The position numbers and the translations under genes were made by a program. A stretch of DNA of 34,976 nucleotides from a virus: positions 1 to 34,976 of the IMG/VR virus record IMGVR_UViG_3300030389_003065; one strand, written 5' to 3'. The notes below the pieces were generated by a model. The model did no database searches. It had not been told where the DNA came from and worked only from the letters and a program-made list of their open reading frames with translations. Positions 24,210-33,811 of the stretch are shown here, piece after piece. How positions within the stretch are numbered: the first letter of the stretch is position 1; every line of letters starts with the position of its first letter.

Positions 24210-25822
24210 TATCCTACTCTCCTTTCTGTTCTTCTATCTACATTATTATTAGCCGCTTGTGCTGGTAGTCCTGTATTTCTTTGTGGAGGACCAACACTCA
24301 TTGACGGTTTATTTCTCGTCATGGCTTCTTCTGCAATTTGTCCTAATTGTGAAGCATCTACATTTGTACCTGCATAGGGGTCAGTTTCTAAAGGTTTATC
24401 TTCTTCTCCCCCTTGCTCTACATCTACATCTACTTCCTGTTTAGGTGGGAATTTTTTATACACAAAGTTTCCTTCTTCATCCATGTCCACTTCAAATCCT
24501 AAGTTTTTAATTTGAGTAGCCATGTTAATTTCAATTTCTCTCCTTCTCAATCTAGCAATATTATCTTCTTCTTCACTTCTTAGTAATTCTATTTTCCAAT
24601 CTGTGATACCAAATTGCTTCATTAAGAATGGGAACATGTATTTATTATACACATTTTGAGCCATTTCAACTGCCCTATTTGTAACAAGAATTTGCATACC
24701 TTCATTATTAAGACCACCTGAAGCACCTGAATCAGCCATAAATATTTTACTTACCCCATAAAATGCACTAATTCTATCACGCAAATCTTCCTTAACTGCT
24801 ATGTAATCCATTTCTTTTAGAGTGTTCATAAATGGAACCCATTCAACTGAACCTTTTGAAGCACCTTCAGTTTCAATACCCATAATAGGAATATAATGTG
24901 GGTCTTTTTCTAATTTTTCTTTTACACCTTTCCAATATTTAACTAATGACTCCATATTATTTGTCTGTACTGCTAATAACCCTCTAGGGGTGCGAGCCTT
25001 TGTATAACTTGTGCTAACATATGACTCCATAGCAGTTAGTGTGTAAATATTATTCCATAGCGTAATAACAGGAGGATGACCGTATAATCTAGTAGGACTG
25101 TATTTACTTAAATGCACTACTTCACCAACTATAAAGTATTGGTCTTTACCATTAACTCTATTTACAAACTCAATAGGGTGAAGGCAACTTCCACATTCAG
25201 GACATTTATCAAATACATCATCACTAACATAATCTCTATGTGTAATACAAGTATATCTTGAAAAGCCTCTATCTCCATGTTCGTCTGTTTCTATATACAT
25301 TGTAGTAGGGTCGCCTCTATAAATTTCATTTATTTTACTAAGATTAATTTTACCCGTTTCATCTATATAGTAATCCTTTACCATGATTAAATAACCATCA
25401 TCTATGATATTAAAATCAGTTTCAATTTCTTTTAAAACATCTATAAACATTTGATGTGCATCATTTACATAGCCATCAAAAAATGATTCGGCATAATTTT
25501 TTTGACTAAATGAAGGTTTGCGTAAATCAGTAGATTGACAGTTCATACATTGGTCTACCTGCTTATGGTGTTCATAACCGCAATTATTACACTTTAACTC
25601 AAATGCCTTTTTCCATCTAAATCCCCTTCTAAATATTTCAGTTTTTAATTGAACTAAACAAGACCTAACAATAGTAGAATTTTTAGCAGTATCATATAAA
25701 ACTCTACCAGCCATATGTTGAGGGTATCTTCTCTCCTGTATTCCTAAATTGTAAATTTCCTTTTCAACAGGAACGGGCGTTTTGCGTCTTACTAAATTTT
25801 TAACTCTATCTCTTATTCCCAT
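24209..25822 (-). CDS. Portal protein with two Zn-ribbon-like insertions
   Basis: 537 residues, ATG at 25822 after GGAGG. Portal features include the N-terminal helical part, the wing (VLKEIETDFNIIDDGYLIMV), and IVGEVVHLSKYSPTRLYGHPP followed by a stem-like helix with MESYVSTSYTKART. The crown-side region DRISAFYGVSKIFMADSG followed by GMQILVTNRAVEMAQ matches the usual 'FGVPP...' segment. Unusual are two metal-ligand sets: C78, C81, C92, C95 and C192, H195, C207, C210. The C-terminal 90 residues are acidic then Gln/Asn-rich. The dodecameric ring is the DNA gate and nucleates the capsid. It lies two genes after the terminase, as expected. Confidence 0.87.
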   Translation of the reverse strand: MGIRDRVKNLVRRKTPVPVEKEIYNLGIQERRYPQHMAGRVLYDTAKNSTIVRSCLVQLKTEIFRRGFRWKKAFELKCNNCGYEHHKQVDQCMNCQSTDLRKPSFSQKNYAESFFDGYVNDAHQMFIDVLKEIETDFNIIDDGYLIMVKDYYIDETGKINLSKINEIYRGDPTTMYIETDEHGDRGFSRYTCITHRDYVSDDVFDKCPECGSCLHPIEFVNRVNGKDQYFIVGEVVHLSKYSPTRLYGHPPVITLWNNIYTLTAMESYVSTSYTKARTPRGLLAVQTNNMESLVKYWKGVKEKLEKDPHYIPIMGIETEGASKGSVEWVPFMNTLKEMDYIAVKEDLRDRISAFYGVSKIFMADSGASGGLNNEGMQILVTNRAVEMAQNVYNKYMFPFLMKQFGITDWKIELLRSEEEDNIARLRRREIEINMATQIKNLGFEVDMDEEGNFVYKKFPPKQEVDVDVEQGGEEDKPLETDPYAGTNVDASQLGQIAEEAMTRNKPSMSVGPPQRNTGLPAQAANNNVDRRTERRVG

Positions 25823-25823
25823 A

Positions 25824-27191
25824 TTAATCCTCCTTTACTATTGAATCCAATTCATCCATATATGACATTTTACAATTTATTTTATACTTTGCTATATCTT
25901 CTTCATTAATTCCGTATTTGTCAAACTCCCATTTATTTCTAGCGTCTTTCCAATTTTCATACTTTATCAACTTGAATATCTCTCCGACTCTATCTTTAGC
26001 CCACGCTTCCCGTTTATAATTCTTTTTAATTCTGATAGCCTCTATAAGTAATTTTCCCTGTTCCTGCTTCATTCGTAAATGTGGAATACACTTATCTAAT
26101 AACTTAATTATATCATCTTGTTTATAAAAATTTAGCCTATGTTGACTTCTATTATTTTCTCCTACCTTTTGGTCTAAGTGTAGGCGACCAATTTTTAATT
26201 CCTTTTCTAACTCTTGGAAAAAAGCCTTACCCCTTTTACCTGTTGCGACCATTCCTATTCTTGGTGAATAAGAAGAATCCATAGTAATATATCCATCCGA
26301 ATCAATAAATCCAGCGATATAAGAATAAAGGTCTTTTTTAATGTTATCGCTAAGTAAATAATATTCTCCATCTACATTTGTAATATCAAGTTTTTTTAGC
26401 ATTTTAGAAATTGTTTGGGGTGTAGTAGAATCGTGATAAATTTTTGGTAATATAGCATGTAGTCTGTTACTTGTAATGCCGGGTTCAGCACATACAGATT
26501 TAACTATTATATCATTTAGATTATCTTGCTTTGATTTTCTGATTGATTGGTGGGAAATCTCTTTTAGAATATTTCTAATCTCTTTTTTAGAATTTTTAAC
26601 TACTGAAGAATAATTACAATACTCTTGTCCATATTCCATTCCTGTTTTCATAACATCAGCCTCCCACATATTTTTTAGATGATTTACAATACTCTTTCTC
26701 GTATCTCCGTCTTTAATATATTCTAACTTGCGTAGCATTTTAACATCAGGAGTTAGCATTTTAAGAGGCTTTTGGTACGGTGCAACCCAATAAATAGATT
26801 TAATGCAACTATCTAAATAAATTGTATAAGCGTTAATTAAATGGTCTACTGTTTTACTAATCTTATCTCTAGCATCACCCTTGAGTTTTCTTCGCATGAC
26901 TCTAAGTTCTTTTGTAAGTTCAGGAATAGTTTTATTGTCAATAATTGGTTCTGTTGGTAAACCTGTAATCATGGCTCTCGCATCAGTAAGATTTACAGAA
27001 TATACTTTAGAAATATCTTTAATAATTTCTGTTTCATCTCCCATTTGATAACCAAGCCAATCTTGTAATTTTATAGAATCTGCTAATTCTTTTTTCTTTC
27101 TTTCTGCTTCTTCTCTAGCCGCTTCTAATTCATTTAATTTTTGTCTAAGAGTTTCTACACTAATTTCTTCTTCTTTAAAAATTAACTCCAT
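25824..27191 (-). CDS. Winged-helix protein with C-terminal LAGLIDADG endonuclease-like domain
   Basis: 455 residues from the ATG at 27191 (GGAGGTG 6 bases upstream); the GTG three codons earlier lies next to that site. Three parts are visible. A coiled-coil and helical N-terminus (LRQKLNELEAAREEAERKKK) runs to about 210. A winged-helix-like part follows (about 230-290: KSVCAEPGITSNRLHAI, TISKMLKKL, VDGEYYLL). Then comes one LAGLIDADG-type unit starting YIAGFIDSDGYITM (about 290-410), with RLHLDQKVGENNRSQHRLNF. A single motif usually implies a homodimer. It could be a homing enzyme joined to a terminase-linked protein, or a small-terminase-like DNA binder. The gene overlaps terL by 17 bases. 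Confidence 0.65.
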   Translation of the reverse strand: MELIFKEEEISVETLRQKLNELEAAREEAERKKKELADSIKLQDWLGYQMGDETEIIKDISKVYSVNLTDARAMITGLPTEPIIDNKTIPELTKELRVMRRKLKGDARDKISKTVDHLINAYTIYLDSCIKSIYWVAPYQKPLKMLTPDVKMLRKLEYIKDGDTRKSIVNHLKNMWEADVMKTGMEYGQEYCNYSSVVKNSKKEIRNILKEISHQSIRKSKQDNLNDIIVKSVCAEPGITSNRLHAILPKIYHDSTTPQTISKMLKKLDITNVDGEYYLLSDNIKKDLYSYIAGFIDSDGYITMDSSYSPRIGMVATGKRGKAFFQELEKELKIGRLHLDQKVGENNRSQHRLNFYKQDDIIKLLDKCIPHLRMKQEQGKLLIEAIRIKKNYKREAWAKDRVGEIFKLIKYENWKDARNKWEFDKYGINEEDIAKYKINCKMSYMDELDSIVKED

Positions 27192-28596
27192 ATATTCCAC
27201 CTCCTATATTTGGTGTCGCTGAAACTAAAGCGTTCCCCCATAGCCCTTCTTCATCTACATCAATAAAGGCATCGTTAAAAGACTTTGTGGCGTGATTTGC
27301 TAATGCTAGTGCAATAACACAATCATCATGTGCGCCTAAACCTTCAATTTTTCCTGCCGGACTAATACCAAATGCTTCAAGTTCTTGAATAATTGCGTTA
27401 CTTACACCCTTAGCCGCATCATCAGCATATGGAAATATAATCTTATCGTTTTCTAAATTCATCTGCAAGTTAAGAATTATTTCTTCTTTCTTTTTTCTAC
27501 TCATTGTAAAATCCCTCACAGGAAAATCTGAAATATCACGCAACTCCATACTAAATGATTTAGCAAAGGTGTTGGTTTCAATCATAACTACTTCAGGTTT
27601 AAATCTTTCGCATAAATCACTAATTCTTAATATGTGATTTCTAAAATCTACATTTTTTTCTCTGACCATATGAACTACTTTTTTATTCATATCTTCGTCT
27701 ACCTCTATAACAATCATAACGGTGTAGTCTCCATCTGCTGATAAAGAAGGGTCGTAACCAATATAATATTTCATATTCTCCTTGCCCCTCCATAACAATT
27801 TTTCTGTTCTATCTTTAGATTTATCAATATGTTCTTTTGAAAATAACATTGTGTTAGATGAAATTGGTATGCATAAATATTCACGAGTAAATTTAGAAGA
27901 ACCTATTTCTTTTCTTCTTCTCTCTAAAGAATCTATATCCCACCTATTAGGCCAAAGTGCCTCTCCATGTTGATTAATTGCTGGATAACGATTAACACTA
28001 TATTGACTATTTTCTTCTAATTCAGCAAATATATCTGTATATGTAAAGGGAGTTCCTACCATTCTTAAAGAAGCAGAATGGTGAAGTGTAGGTATCATAT
28101 CACCCCAAAACCAATCAGTAACTCTTTGTATAGCGGCCATTGTAAATTCTTTCATAGGGTCATCAATAATAATTTCTTGAGGGTGTAATCCACGAATTTG
28201 TGAACCAACAGAACGCTCAAGTATTTCATTACCATTTGTTAATCTCATAGAACCTACCGCCCATCCCGACTTAGGTTTATATTTTCTTAGTGCTGGAATA
28301 TTTGTGAACATGCGGTCTATATCTTTCATGTGAACCATTGTCTGTTTTTGGTTAGAAGATATGTATAACATTTGATATGGAGGCTCTTGAAATATTAATT
28401 GATATACTGCCCATGCGTGAAAGAATACAGATTTACCGTGGTCTCTAGAACATATAATTACAGTTCTTTGTGTTGAATTTACAAGGTCTAACCATTGTTG
28501 ATGAAAGTCTGCTAAGTCATATCCTAAAACATTTTCAAAAAAATATGGAAAATTACCTTTAGACATTTTCATGTCCATTTCAGTTATAAGGTCCAT
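27175..28596 (-). CDS. terL: Terminase large subunit
   Basis: 473 residues. DNA packaging motor and nuclease. ATPase motifs are Walker A-like SRDHGKS (50-56) and Walker B EIIIDDP with D145 and D146; a coupling motif is visible in RMVGTPF (178-184). Nuclease residues of the RNase H-like domain are D282 (YIGYDPSLSADGD), E340 (VVMIETNTF) and D424/D425 (GAHDDCVIALAL). The ATG at 28596 overlaps the previous stop by one base. No intein or intron is seen. The next gene starts inside its end. Confidence 0.95.
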   Translation of the reverse strand: MDLITEMDMKMSKGNFPYFFENVLGYDLADFHQQWLDLVNSTQRTVIICSRDHGKSVFFHAWAVYQLIFQEPPYQMLYISSNQKQTMVHMKDIDRMFTNIPALRKYKPKSGWAVGSMRLTNGNEILERSVGSQIRGLHPQEIIIDDPMKEFTMAAIQRVTDWFWGDMIPTLHHSASLRMVGTPFTYTDIFAELEENSQYSVNRYPAINQHGEALWPNRWDIDSLERRRKEIGSSKFTREYLCIPISSNTMLFSKEHIDKSKDRTEKLLWRGKENMKYYIGYDPSLSADGDYTVMIVIEVDEDMNKKVVHMVREKNVDFRNHILRISDLCERFKPEVVMIETNTFAKSFSMELRDISDFPVRDFTMSRKKKEEIILNLQMNLENDKIIFPYADDAAKGVSNAIIQELEAFGISPAGKIEGLGAHDDCVIALALANHATKSFNDAFIDVDEEGLWGNALVSATPNIGGGIYGVNF

Positions 28597-31103
28597 TACC
28601 TAAACATCCCCTTAACTTTATATATTATTTCTTCGCTAACTCCAAAAGATTTTGATATTGTATTAAATGAACTAGTAGACTCTACTATACCTTCTATGTC
28701 TTTAGCAAATATATCAATTTTATCTTCTTTTTTAATCATGTTAGAAATAAATTCAATATCATCTATATCTTCTAATAACAAATGACCTATGTATATTTGT
28801 TCACCTTTTGCTATTTTTAAAGTATCTAGAGCAGAAATATAAGCCTTAGATATAGACATATTTTCTATTTCATCAGGTTGTTGTAGTCGTCTATTACTTC
28901 TTAACTCATTTTTTAAACGATTTAATTCACGATGGAATTTTTCTTTCTTAGCGTAGTCCATGAAATCTTTATCATCTAAAATTTCATATATTGCATCTAA
29001 CCCCCTTTGGGGTGTAACATTACTGTATTTAGATAAGGGTTCTCTTTTAAATTCTATTTCTTCTATTTCTTCGTCTGTCAAATTATTTCTATCAGCGATT
29101 TCGTATAACTCTCTACCTAATAGGTCTTGATATATTTTAGTACTTTTTTGTTTTGCTTTTCTACCCGTACCTTCACTAAAACTAAATTGTATATTTACAA
29201 GAGAATCTAAAGCATCCTCAAATATTTTAATAACATCTGCACTTATACCTAGTCTACTACCTTTTTTAATTTCTCTCGACCACTTTTTGATATTTACTAA
29301 ATCTTGCTCATCAATATCTACACTACCAAATCTTCGTAGGCGAGACTTTACTCTAGATATGGGCTTACCTTTTTTCTTATCAATAATAGATTTAAAAGAT
29401 TGATACTCGGATGATTTAGTAAAATTAGGAGAATCTTTATCGTAAAAATAAGTAGGGTCCATACTTGTAAAATAATAATCTTCAATTGCTTCCAAAACTT
29501 GTATATAGTCATCTTCCATTTTTGCTTCCATGCCCGGAATTGAGGGTAAATCTCCACCCACAATTGCTGCCCCTGTTTCTCTTTTACCATATTGAGTCCA
29601 TTCATTATAAATATAGTTAGTTTGAGTTCTTAATTTTGTTAAAGTGGCGAGTGACTTAAAAAAGTTTTTAGCATCTTTATTTATTTGTTCAACAAACTTA
29701 CCATAATCATTAAATGTCTTTACATTTTTTTCAGCCACTAAAACTATTTGCTCTACATTTCGAGTTTCTTCAGTCATAGAACCTGTTTGTTCGTCATAAT
29801 TTATAGTGGTAAGACTATCAGAAAGTCTATTTTCTTCTATATTTAAATTATAATATTCATATACAAATGTTATGTTCCCATAAATTCTATCTACAACATT
29901 AACACTATCTAAATCGTCAAGAATACTAAATGCATATTGGTCTAATGTTACAATATCATCTTGAATTTCATTTACAAAATTATCAATATCGTCAATAAGA
30001 TTATTTAAAGCCTCACCAAATTCCATATTTGATATTTCTGCCATAATCTTTTCTTTTACCTTTTCCATAGATTCGGCACTCATTAGTAAATCTTGCTTGC
30101 CATAAATTGAAAAAGCAGTTAATGGGTCTATCGTTTTTTGCACTTGTTGTATTTCTGTTTCTAATTCTAGTGCATCGTCTGTGGCGGCTTCTAAAGTGGT
30201 ATCTTCTATTTCTATTTGTGGTGCATCTAATTCTCTACCTTCAGCATCCCTAGTTCTTTCTGTTGGTTTTAAATCTTTAACCCTTTTACCAAATCTCCTT
30301 TGATATTCTTCCATATCCTCGGTGCTAAGTTTAGCAAATTCTGTTACAAATACATTTGCTAATTCAAGAGCAGACACATCATCTTCTGCTTGTGATTTTA
30401 TTCCCGGCCTTGATAATACAGTTATGTAATTAGGTAAGCGAGTATTAGTAAATGCCTCTTTTGTTTTATTTGTAATATCTTCTAAACTTTCTGATGTAAA
30501 TAAATTTGAACCAAGAACTATATTATTTAAAATTTCCAATAAACCTGTCCATCTTTCTCTATAAACTTCTGACCAATATTTATATATTTCTTTTCTATTC
30601 TCCGGTGATTCAATATCGTATTTTCTAATAAAACTTCTAATAGAATTTATGGCTACATTACTTGGAGTTTTAGGTTGCTCGGTATATTCAGGGCCTAATA
30701 TTTCATCTACTATAACTTCCATTCCTCTAATGAAATTTTTATCATTAATATATTTTCTACCAAATTCATACATATCTACAAAGTCTGAATCGGGGTCTTT
30801 ATCAAAATTTTCTGAATAACTTAAACCAGTTTTAGCGGCAGGTTGTAAGGTAGTTCCAAATAAAATATTTGCTTCATCTAATTTATTATTGTAGTTAGCA
30901 CGAGTTATATTTGGGTTTGTTTGAGAAAATATAGTATTTTCATTTAGAATAATAGAACCTTCTAGGCTTAATAAAACTAATATTTTTAAACCATCCTCTC
31001 TAATCTGCCCCTCAAATTTATTTATTACCCTTCTTGGAGATTGGTTATTTATAGCCTTTAGTAATTCATCTTGTTTTTCTGCTTCTAAATTTTCAAAACT
31101 CAT
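28596..31103 (-). CDS. Large unrecognised protein next to terminase (835 aa)
   Basis: 835 residues, ATG at 31103 with GAGG upstream and a 4-base overlap with the previous gene. It is acidic and mostly helical, with many short Asp/Glu-rich segments (IEDTTLEAATDDALELETE, NLIDDIDNFVNEIQDDI). A basic part is near 600-640 (KKKGKPISRVKSRLRRFG). It has no membrane segment and no recognised domain. It begins MSFENLEAEKQ, which lacks the Trp of the shared peptide. Composition resembles that of the 886-, 545- and 542-residue proteins. Possible roles are an internal virion or minor head protein; unproven. Confidence 0.65.
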   Translation of the reverse strand: MSFENLEAEKQDELLKAINNQSPRRVINKFEGQIREDGLKILVLLSLEGSIILNENTIFSQTNPNITRANYNNKLDEANILFGTTLQPAAKTGLSYSENFDKDPDSDFVDMYEFGRKYINDKNFIRGMEVIVDEILGPEYTEQPKTPSNVAINSIRSFIRKYDIESPENRKEIYKYWSEVYRERWTGLLEILNNIVLGSNLFTSESLEDITNKTKEAFTNTRLPNYITVLSRPGIKSQAEDDVSALELANVFVTEFAKLSTEDMEEYQRRFGKRVKDLKPTERTRDAEGRELDAPQIEIEDTTLEAATDDALELETEIQQVQKTIDPLTAFSIYGKQDLLMSAESMEKVKEKIMAEISNMEFGEALNNLIDDIDNFVNEIQDDIVTLDQYAFSILDDLDSVNVVDRIYGNITFVYEYYNLNIEENRLSDSLTTINYDEQTGSMTEETRNVEQIVLVAEKNVKTFNDYGKFVEQINKDAKNFFKSLATLTKLRTQTNYIYNEWTQYGKRETGAAIVGGDLPSIPGMEAKMEDDYIQVLEAIEDYYFTSMDPTYFYDKDSPNFTKSSEYQSFKSIIDKKKGKPISRVKSRLRRFGSVDIDEQDLVNIKKWSREIKKGSRLGISADVIKIFEDALDSLVNIQFSFSEGTGRKAKQKSTKIYQDLLGRELYEIADRNNLTDEEIEEIEFKREPLSKYSNVTPQRGLDAIYEILDDKDFMDYAKKEKFHRELNRLKNELRSNRRLQQPDEIENMSISKAYISALDTLKIAKGEQIYIGHLLLEDIDDIEFISNMIKKEDKIDIFAKDIEGIVESTSSFNTISKSFGVSEEIIYKVKGMFR

Positions 31104-32728
31104 TCGCCTTCCTCCCTATAATCCATCCACTTATTTTCTATTAACCATTCATCTACATGCTTGCGGCCCTTTCTAGGTATTCTATTAGATTTGGACCTTA
31201 AATCAATCGGGTCTAACATACCAAAGCATCTGTTTAGTTCTGATGCAACTGCGGTTTGAATTTCTATTACTGCATCGTCTAACTTATTGTCAATTTCTTT
31301 AGACTTAGAAATAAACTTCTTTATATCTTCTTCTGTAAGACTTCTAGCCCTACCCCTTAAATTTAAATTATCATCAAAATTTAATAGTTCATCTGCGTCT
31401 GATAATAAATCAGTTAATTTAGTGGCCCCATCTATAAGATTTAGTTTTTTCATTAATACTACAATATTTTTAATTCCGTTAGCCGCACCTTCTATTGTAT
31501 CTTCAGTAATAGACTCAAAAGATTGACCTATTTGATAAATAGGAGTTTCTTCTAATAAAGCATTGTATAATATTGTAAGACCACTAAGACTTGTAATTGA
31601 ACTTATTTCATCTCTTAAATTTTTATTAAAAAGTCTGATATTAAATTCTGATAAACTACCCCCTACCTGCCTACTTCTAAGGTATCTTTCAAAACCTCTT
31701 TGAGCATCGGACCCATCAGTTCTAATTAATTTTAAACCCTCCCTCATGTTTCTAGTTTTATATTCGTCTTGTGTTTCTTCGGGATTTTTATCTACCCATT
31801 CTTTTTGATTAGCATAATCTTGCATATATCCCTGTTCCATAGCAAGTCCAACTCCCCTTTTAGTTTTTGAACCCGGCTTAAATTGTGTCATTTGTGTAAC
31901 AGTTTGAATCAAATCATTTGATTTATTTGCCTTGAGAACGGGAACAAGCATTCTGTAAGGTCTAGTAGTTCCCAATTCTAAATTATTAAGTAGATAAGAA
32001 TCACCCGCAATATTTTTACATATGGCTAAAACATCACGAATATTCTGTTCGCTACTTCTTTTCATATGTCTAATTAGTCTAGCCTCATTATAAAATTCAT
32101 AGCCTATAAAATCAAGTTCCGGAGTTTCGTCTAATAAAAATGGTTTTAATAAATTTCCCGATTCTGAAATTAACTCATCAAATGTGGTTTTATATTGATT
32201 AAATCTTTGAGTAAATTGTTTTTTATCTTGATTAATATTACTAATTAGAATATCTAAATCTACTTCGAGAGACTTTTTTCTACCCAAGTTACTGTGAACA
32301 TACCTTACAGTATTTAAAAATGCCAACGGATTCCCGTTCAAAAATTGGTCATATGTATTTTGTGCATTTTCAGCCGCCCAAGATTTTAACCCACCATTAA
32401 TAGGAATTACATCCCCTATTTTTTTATCAGTATCATAAAGTAAGTTATTTAAATTATCATGTATTCCTCTATTTTCTTCAAGTAAGGTATCTAAAAATTC
32501 TATCAATTCTTCAATATATTCTTCAGCCTTTTCCTCATTACGGTTCCCCCCACCCCTACGAAATAATATTTCGTAAAGATTACCAGTTTTATCTTTTAGT
32601 TTTTTAACAATGCCTATTAATTGTCCATGCGTAGAAGGGGTTAATTCTGCATCTTCTAAGTCACCTAATTTAACTCCCCTTCTTGTAACAGTGCTACGAA
32701 GAGCATCTTGCCAATTAGTAACTCTCAT
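31100..32728 (-). CDS. NWQDALR-tagged large protein (542 aa)
   Basis: 542 residues, ATG at 32728 after GAGGG. Starts MRVTNWQDALRSTV, a form of the shared peptide displaced by three residues. The rest is mainly helical (YIEELIEFLDTLLEENRGIH, LNLRGRARSLTEEDIKKF) with some Gly/Arg-rich loops (FRRGGGNRNEE). No known domain. It is the largest tagged protein. If the tag directs proteins into the prohead, it would be a major internal protein (inference). Confidence 0.65.
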   Translation of the reverse strand: MRVTNWQDALRSTVTRRGVKLGDLEDAELTPSTHGQLIGIVKKLKDKTGNLYEILFRRGGGNRNEEKAEEYIEELIEFLDTLLEENRGIHDNLNNLLYDTDKKIGDVIPINGGLKSWAAENAQNTYDQFLNGNPLAFLNTVRYVHSNLGRKKSLEVDLDILISNINQDKKQFTQRFNQYKTTFDELISESGNLLKPFLLDETPELDFIGYEFYNEARLIRHMKRSSEQNIRDVLAICKNIAGDSYLLNNLELGTTRPYRMLVPVLKANKSNDLIQTVTQMTQFKPGSKTKRGVGLAMEQGYMQDYANQKEWVDKNPEETQDEYKTRNMREGLKLIRTDGSDAQRGFERYLRSRQVGGSLSEFNIRLFNKNLRDEISSITSLSGLTILYNALLEETPIYQIGQSFESITEDTIEGAANGIKNIVVLMKKLNLIDGATKLTDLLSDADELLNFDDNLNLRGRARSLTEEDIKKFISKSKEIDNKLDDAVIEIQTAVASELNRCFGMLDPIDLRSKSNRIPRKGRKHVDEWLIENKWMDYREEGE

Positions 32729-32738
32729 TTATATTCCC

Positions 32739-32939
32739 TCACAATAGGGAATTAATTAATACGGCCACCGCTACAAGAGAAGGTAGGGCAACTAGGATTG
32801 CCTTCTTATATTTCTTAATTAGTGCAAGAACTTTCTTTTCCTGTGCTTCACTAATGACTCCTAAATCCTCTAGTACTTCGGTAGCATCTTCTAGTACATC
32901 TGCTACATCTTCAATTTTTTCTTCTGTTTTCTTTGCCAT
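32739..32939 (-). CDS. Small single-helix membrane protein (66 aa)
   Basis: 66 residues, ATG at 32939 with GGTG 7 bases before it. The N-terminal 45 residues are acidic then basic and helical (DVADVLEDATEVLEDLG, then KKVLALIKKYKKA). The last 20 (ILVALPSLVAVAVLINSLL) form one membrane segment, so it is tail-anchored. It could be a membrane-active virion protein or a lysis factor; neither is established. Confidence 0.65.
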   Translation of the reverse strand: MAKKTEEKIEDVADVLEDATEVLEDLGVISEAQEKKVLALIKKYKKAILVALPSLVAVAVLINSLL

Positions 32940-32958
32940 TTTAATTCACCTTATTTTA

Positions 32959-33273
32959 TTAAGCAGGAACTATTTCAAAATCAGCCACTTTTGTAGAGGG
33001 GTCGCCTCTTTGTTGTGCCATTTGTGCAATAGTTCCTTTAATCGGAATATCTCCATCATATTCTGTTCCTTGCATAGACATATTTTTAGCAATAACAAAA
33101 TCTTTCAAATGATAAAATGCTTCAGCCTTACCATCAGAAGTAATAGACCCACCCCTACCTCCTTGTTGTAGGCCGACTGTTTTTTCTCCAAATACTTCAG
33201 GTGTATAACCTGCTAATGGCGGTGTAGTTCTTACTGTATATCCCTGTTGTTTTAATATATCTTTCCATCCCAT
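32959..33273 (-). CDS. MGWKDILK-tagged protein (104 aa)
   Basis: 104 residues from the ATG at 33273, 6 bases after GGTG. A GTG nine bases upstream is part of that site and would wrongly add three residues. Begins MGWKDILKQQ. The body is a small soluble domain (AGYTPEVFGEKTVGLQQGG, then KAEAFYHLKDFVIAKN, ending STKVADFEIVPA) with no known family. Confidence 0.7.
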   Translation of the reverse strand: MGWKDILKQQGYTVRTTPPLAGYTPEVFGEKTVGLQQGGRGGSITSDGKAEAFYHLKDFVIAKNMSMQGTEYDGDIPIKGTIAQMAQQRGDPSTKVADFEIVPA

Positions 33274-33285
33274 TTTATTCACCTT

Positions 33286-33672
33286 TTACTTATTTCTAAT
33301 GTATAAATCATCCCCTATTGCTGTACCTGTTAATTGGGTAGTGTAGCCTTCTTTATCATACAATTCTTTTATTGTATTAAGAATAAGACTACTATCGCCA
33401 CCTAATCTTTTTACATCATCAGTGCCAATACTGTACTTACCATACTTGATTCCCTGCGCCTGTAATTCATCAAACTTACTGTCACGAGTATATGCCAATC
33501 CAACACTAAGTAATATGCGAGAATTTGCCCCTAAGCCCTGAGTATATTTTGTAAATGCTGGTTCAATCTGTTCTTTTTCAAAGGCTATAATTTTTTGTTT
33601 AAAATCCTCATCTCTACTCGTAGCCACATTCATTGGCATTGGCATCTTTCTTAATGTATTTTTCCATGACAT
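33286..33672 (-). CDS. MSWKNTLR-tagged protein (128 aa)
   Basis: 128 residues from the ATG at 33672, 6 bases after GGTG and one base after the previous stop. The upstream in-frame GTG (33681) lies inside the ribosome binding site. Begins MSWKNTLRKM, followed by a Met/Pro linker, and then an alpha/beta domain (KIIAFEKEQIEPAFTKYTQ, then YSIGTDDVKRLGGDSSLILN, ending TAIGDDLYIRNK). No known family. Confidence 0.7.
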   Translation of the reverse strand: MSWKNTLRKMPMPMNVATSRDEDFKQKIIAFEKEQIEPAFTKYTQGLGANSRILLSVGLAYTRDSKFDELQAQGIKYGKYSIGTDDVKRLGGDSSLILNTIKELYDKEGYTTQLTGTAIGDDLYIRNK

Positions 33673-33673
33673 A

Positions 33674-33811
33674 TTATTCACCCTTTATATTTTTAATATA
33701 TTCTCTAATTCTTTTTGCTTGACTTGTATGAAGTTTAACAGCCTTATCTAATTCATTTGCTATTTTTTCTAATTCGGATATATCCTGTTTTAAAATAGAT
33801 TCCCATTTCAT
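33674..33811 (-). CDS. MKWESILK-tagged mini-protein (45 aa)
   Basis: 45 residues from the ATG at 33811, overlapping the upstream stop (ATGA). Begins MKWESILKQD and continues as a single amphipathic helix (ISELEKIANELDKAVKLHTS, then AKRIREYIKNIKGE). It is little more than the shared peptide plus a helix, like the 50-residue gene at 17056-17208. The GGTG for the next gene lies in its last codons. Confidence 0.7.
   Translation of the reverse strand: MKWESILKQDISELEKIANELDKAVKLHTSQAKRIREYIKNIKGE

Noticed and set aside
29348-29605. 85-codon minus-strand frame
   Set aside because: Shadow frame inside the 835-residue gene with no start signal.
28596-31103. MSFENL start of the 835-residue protein as a tag variant
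   Set aside because: The invariant Trp and the hydrophobic pair plus Lys/Arg are missing.
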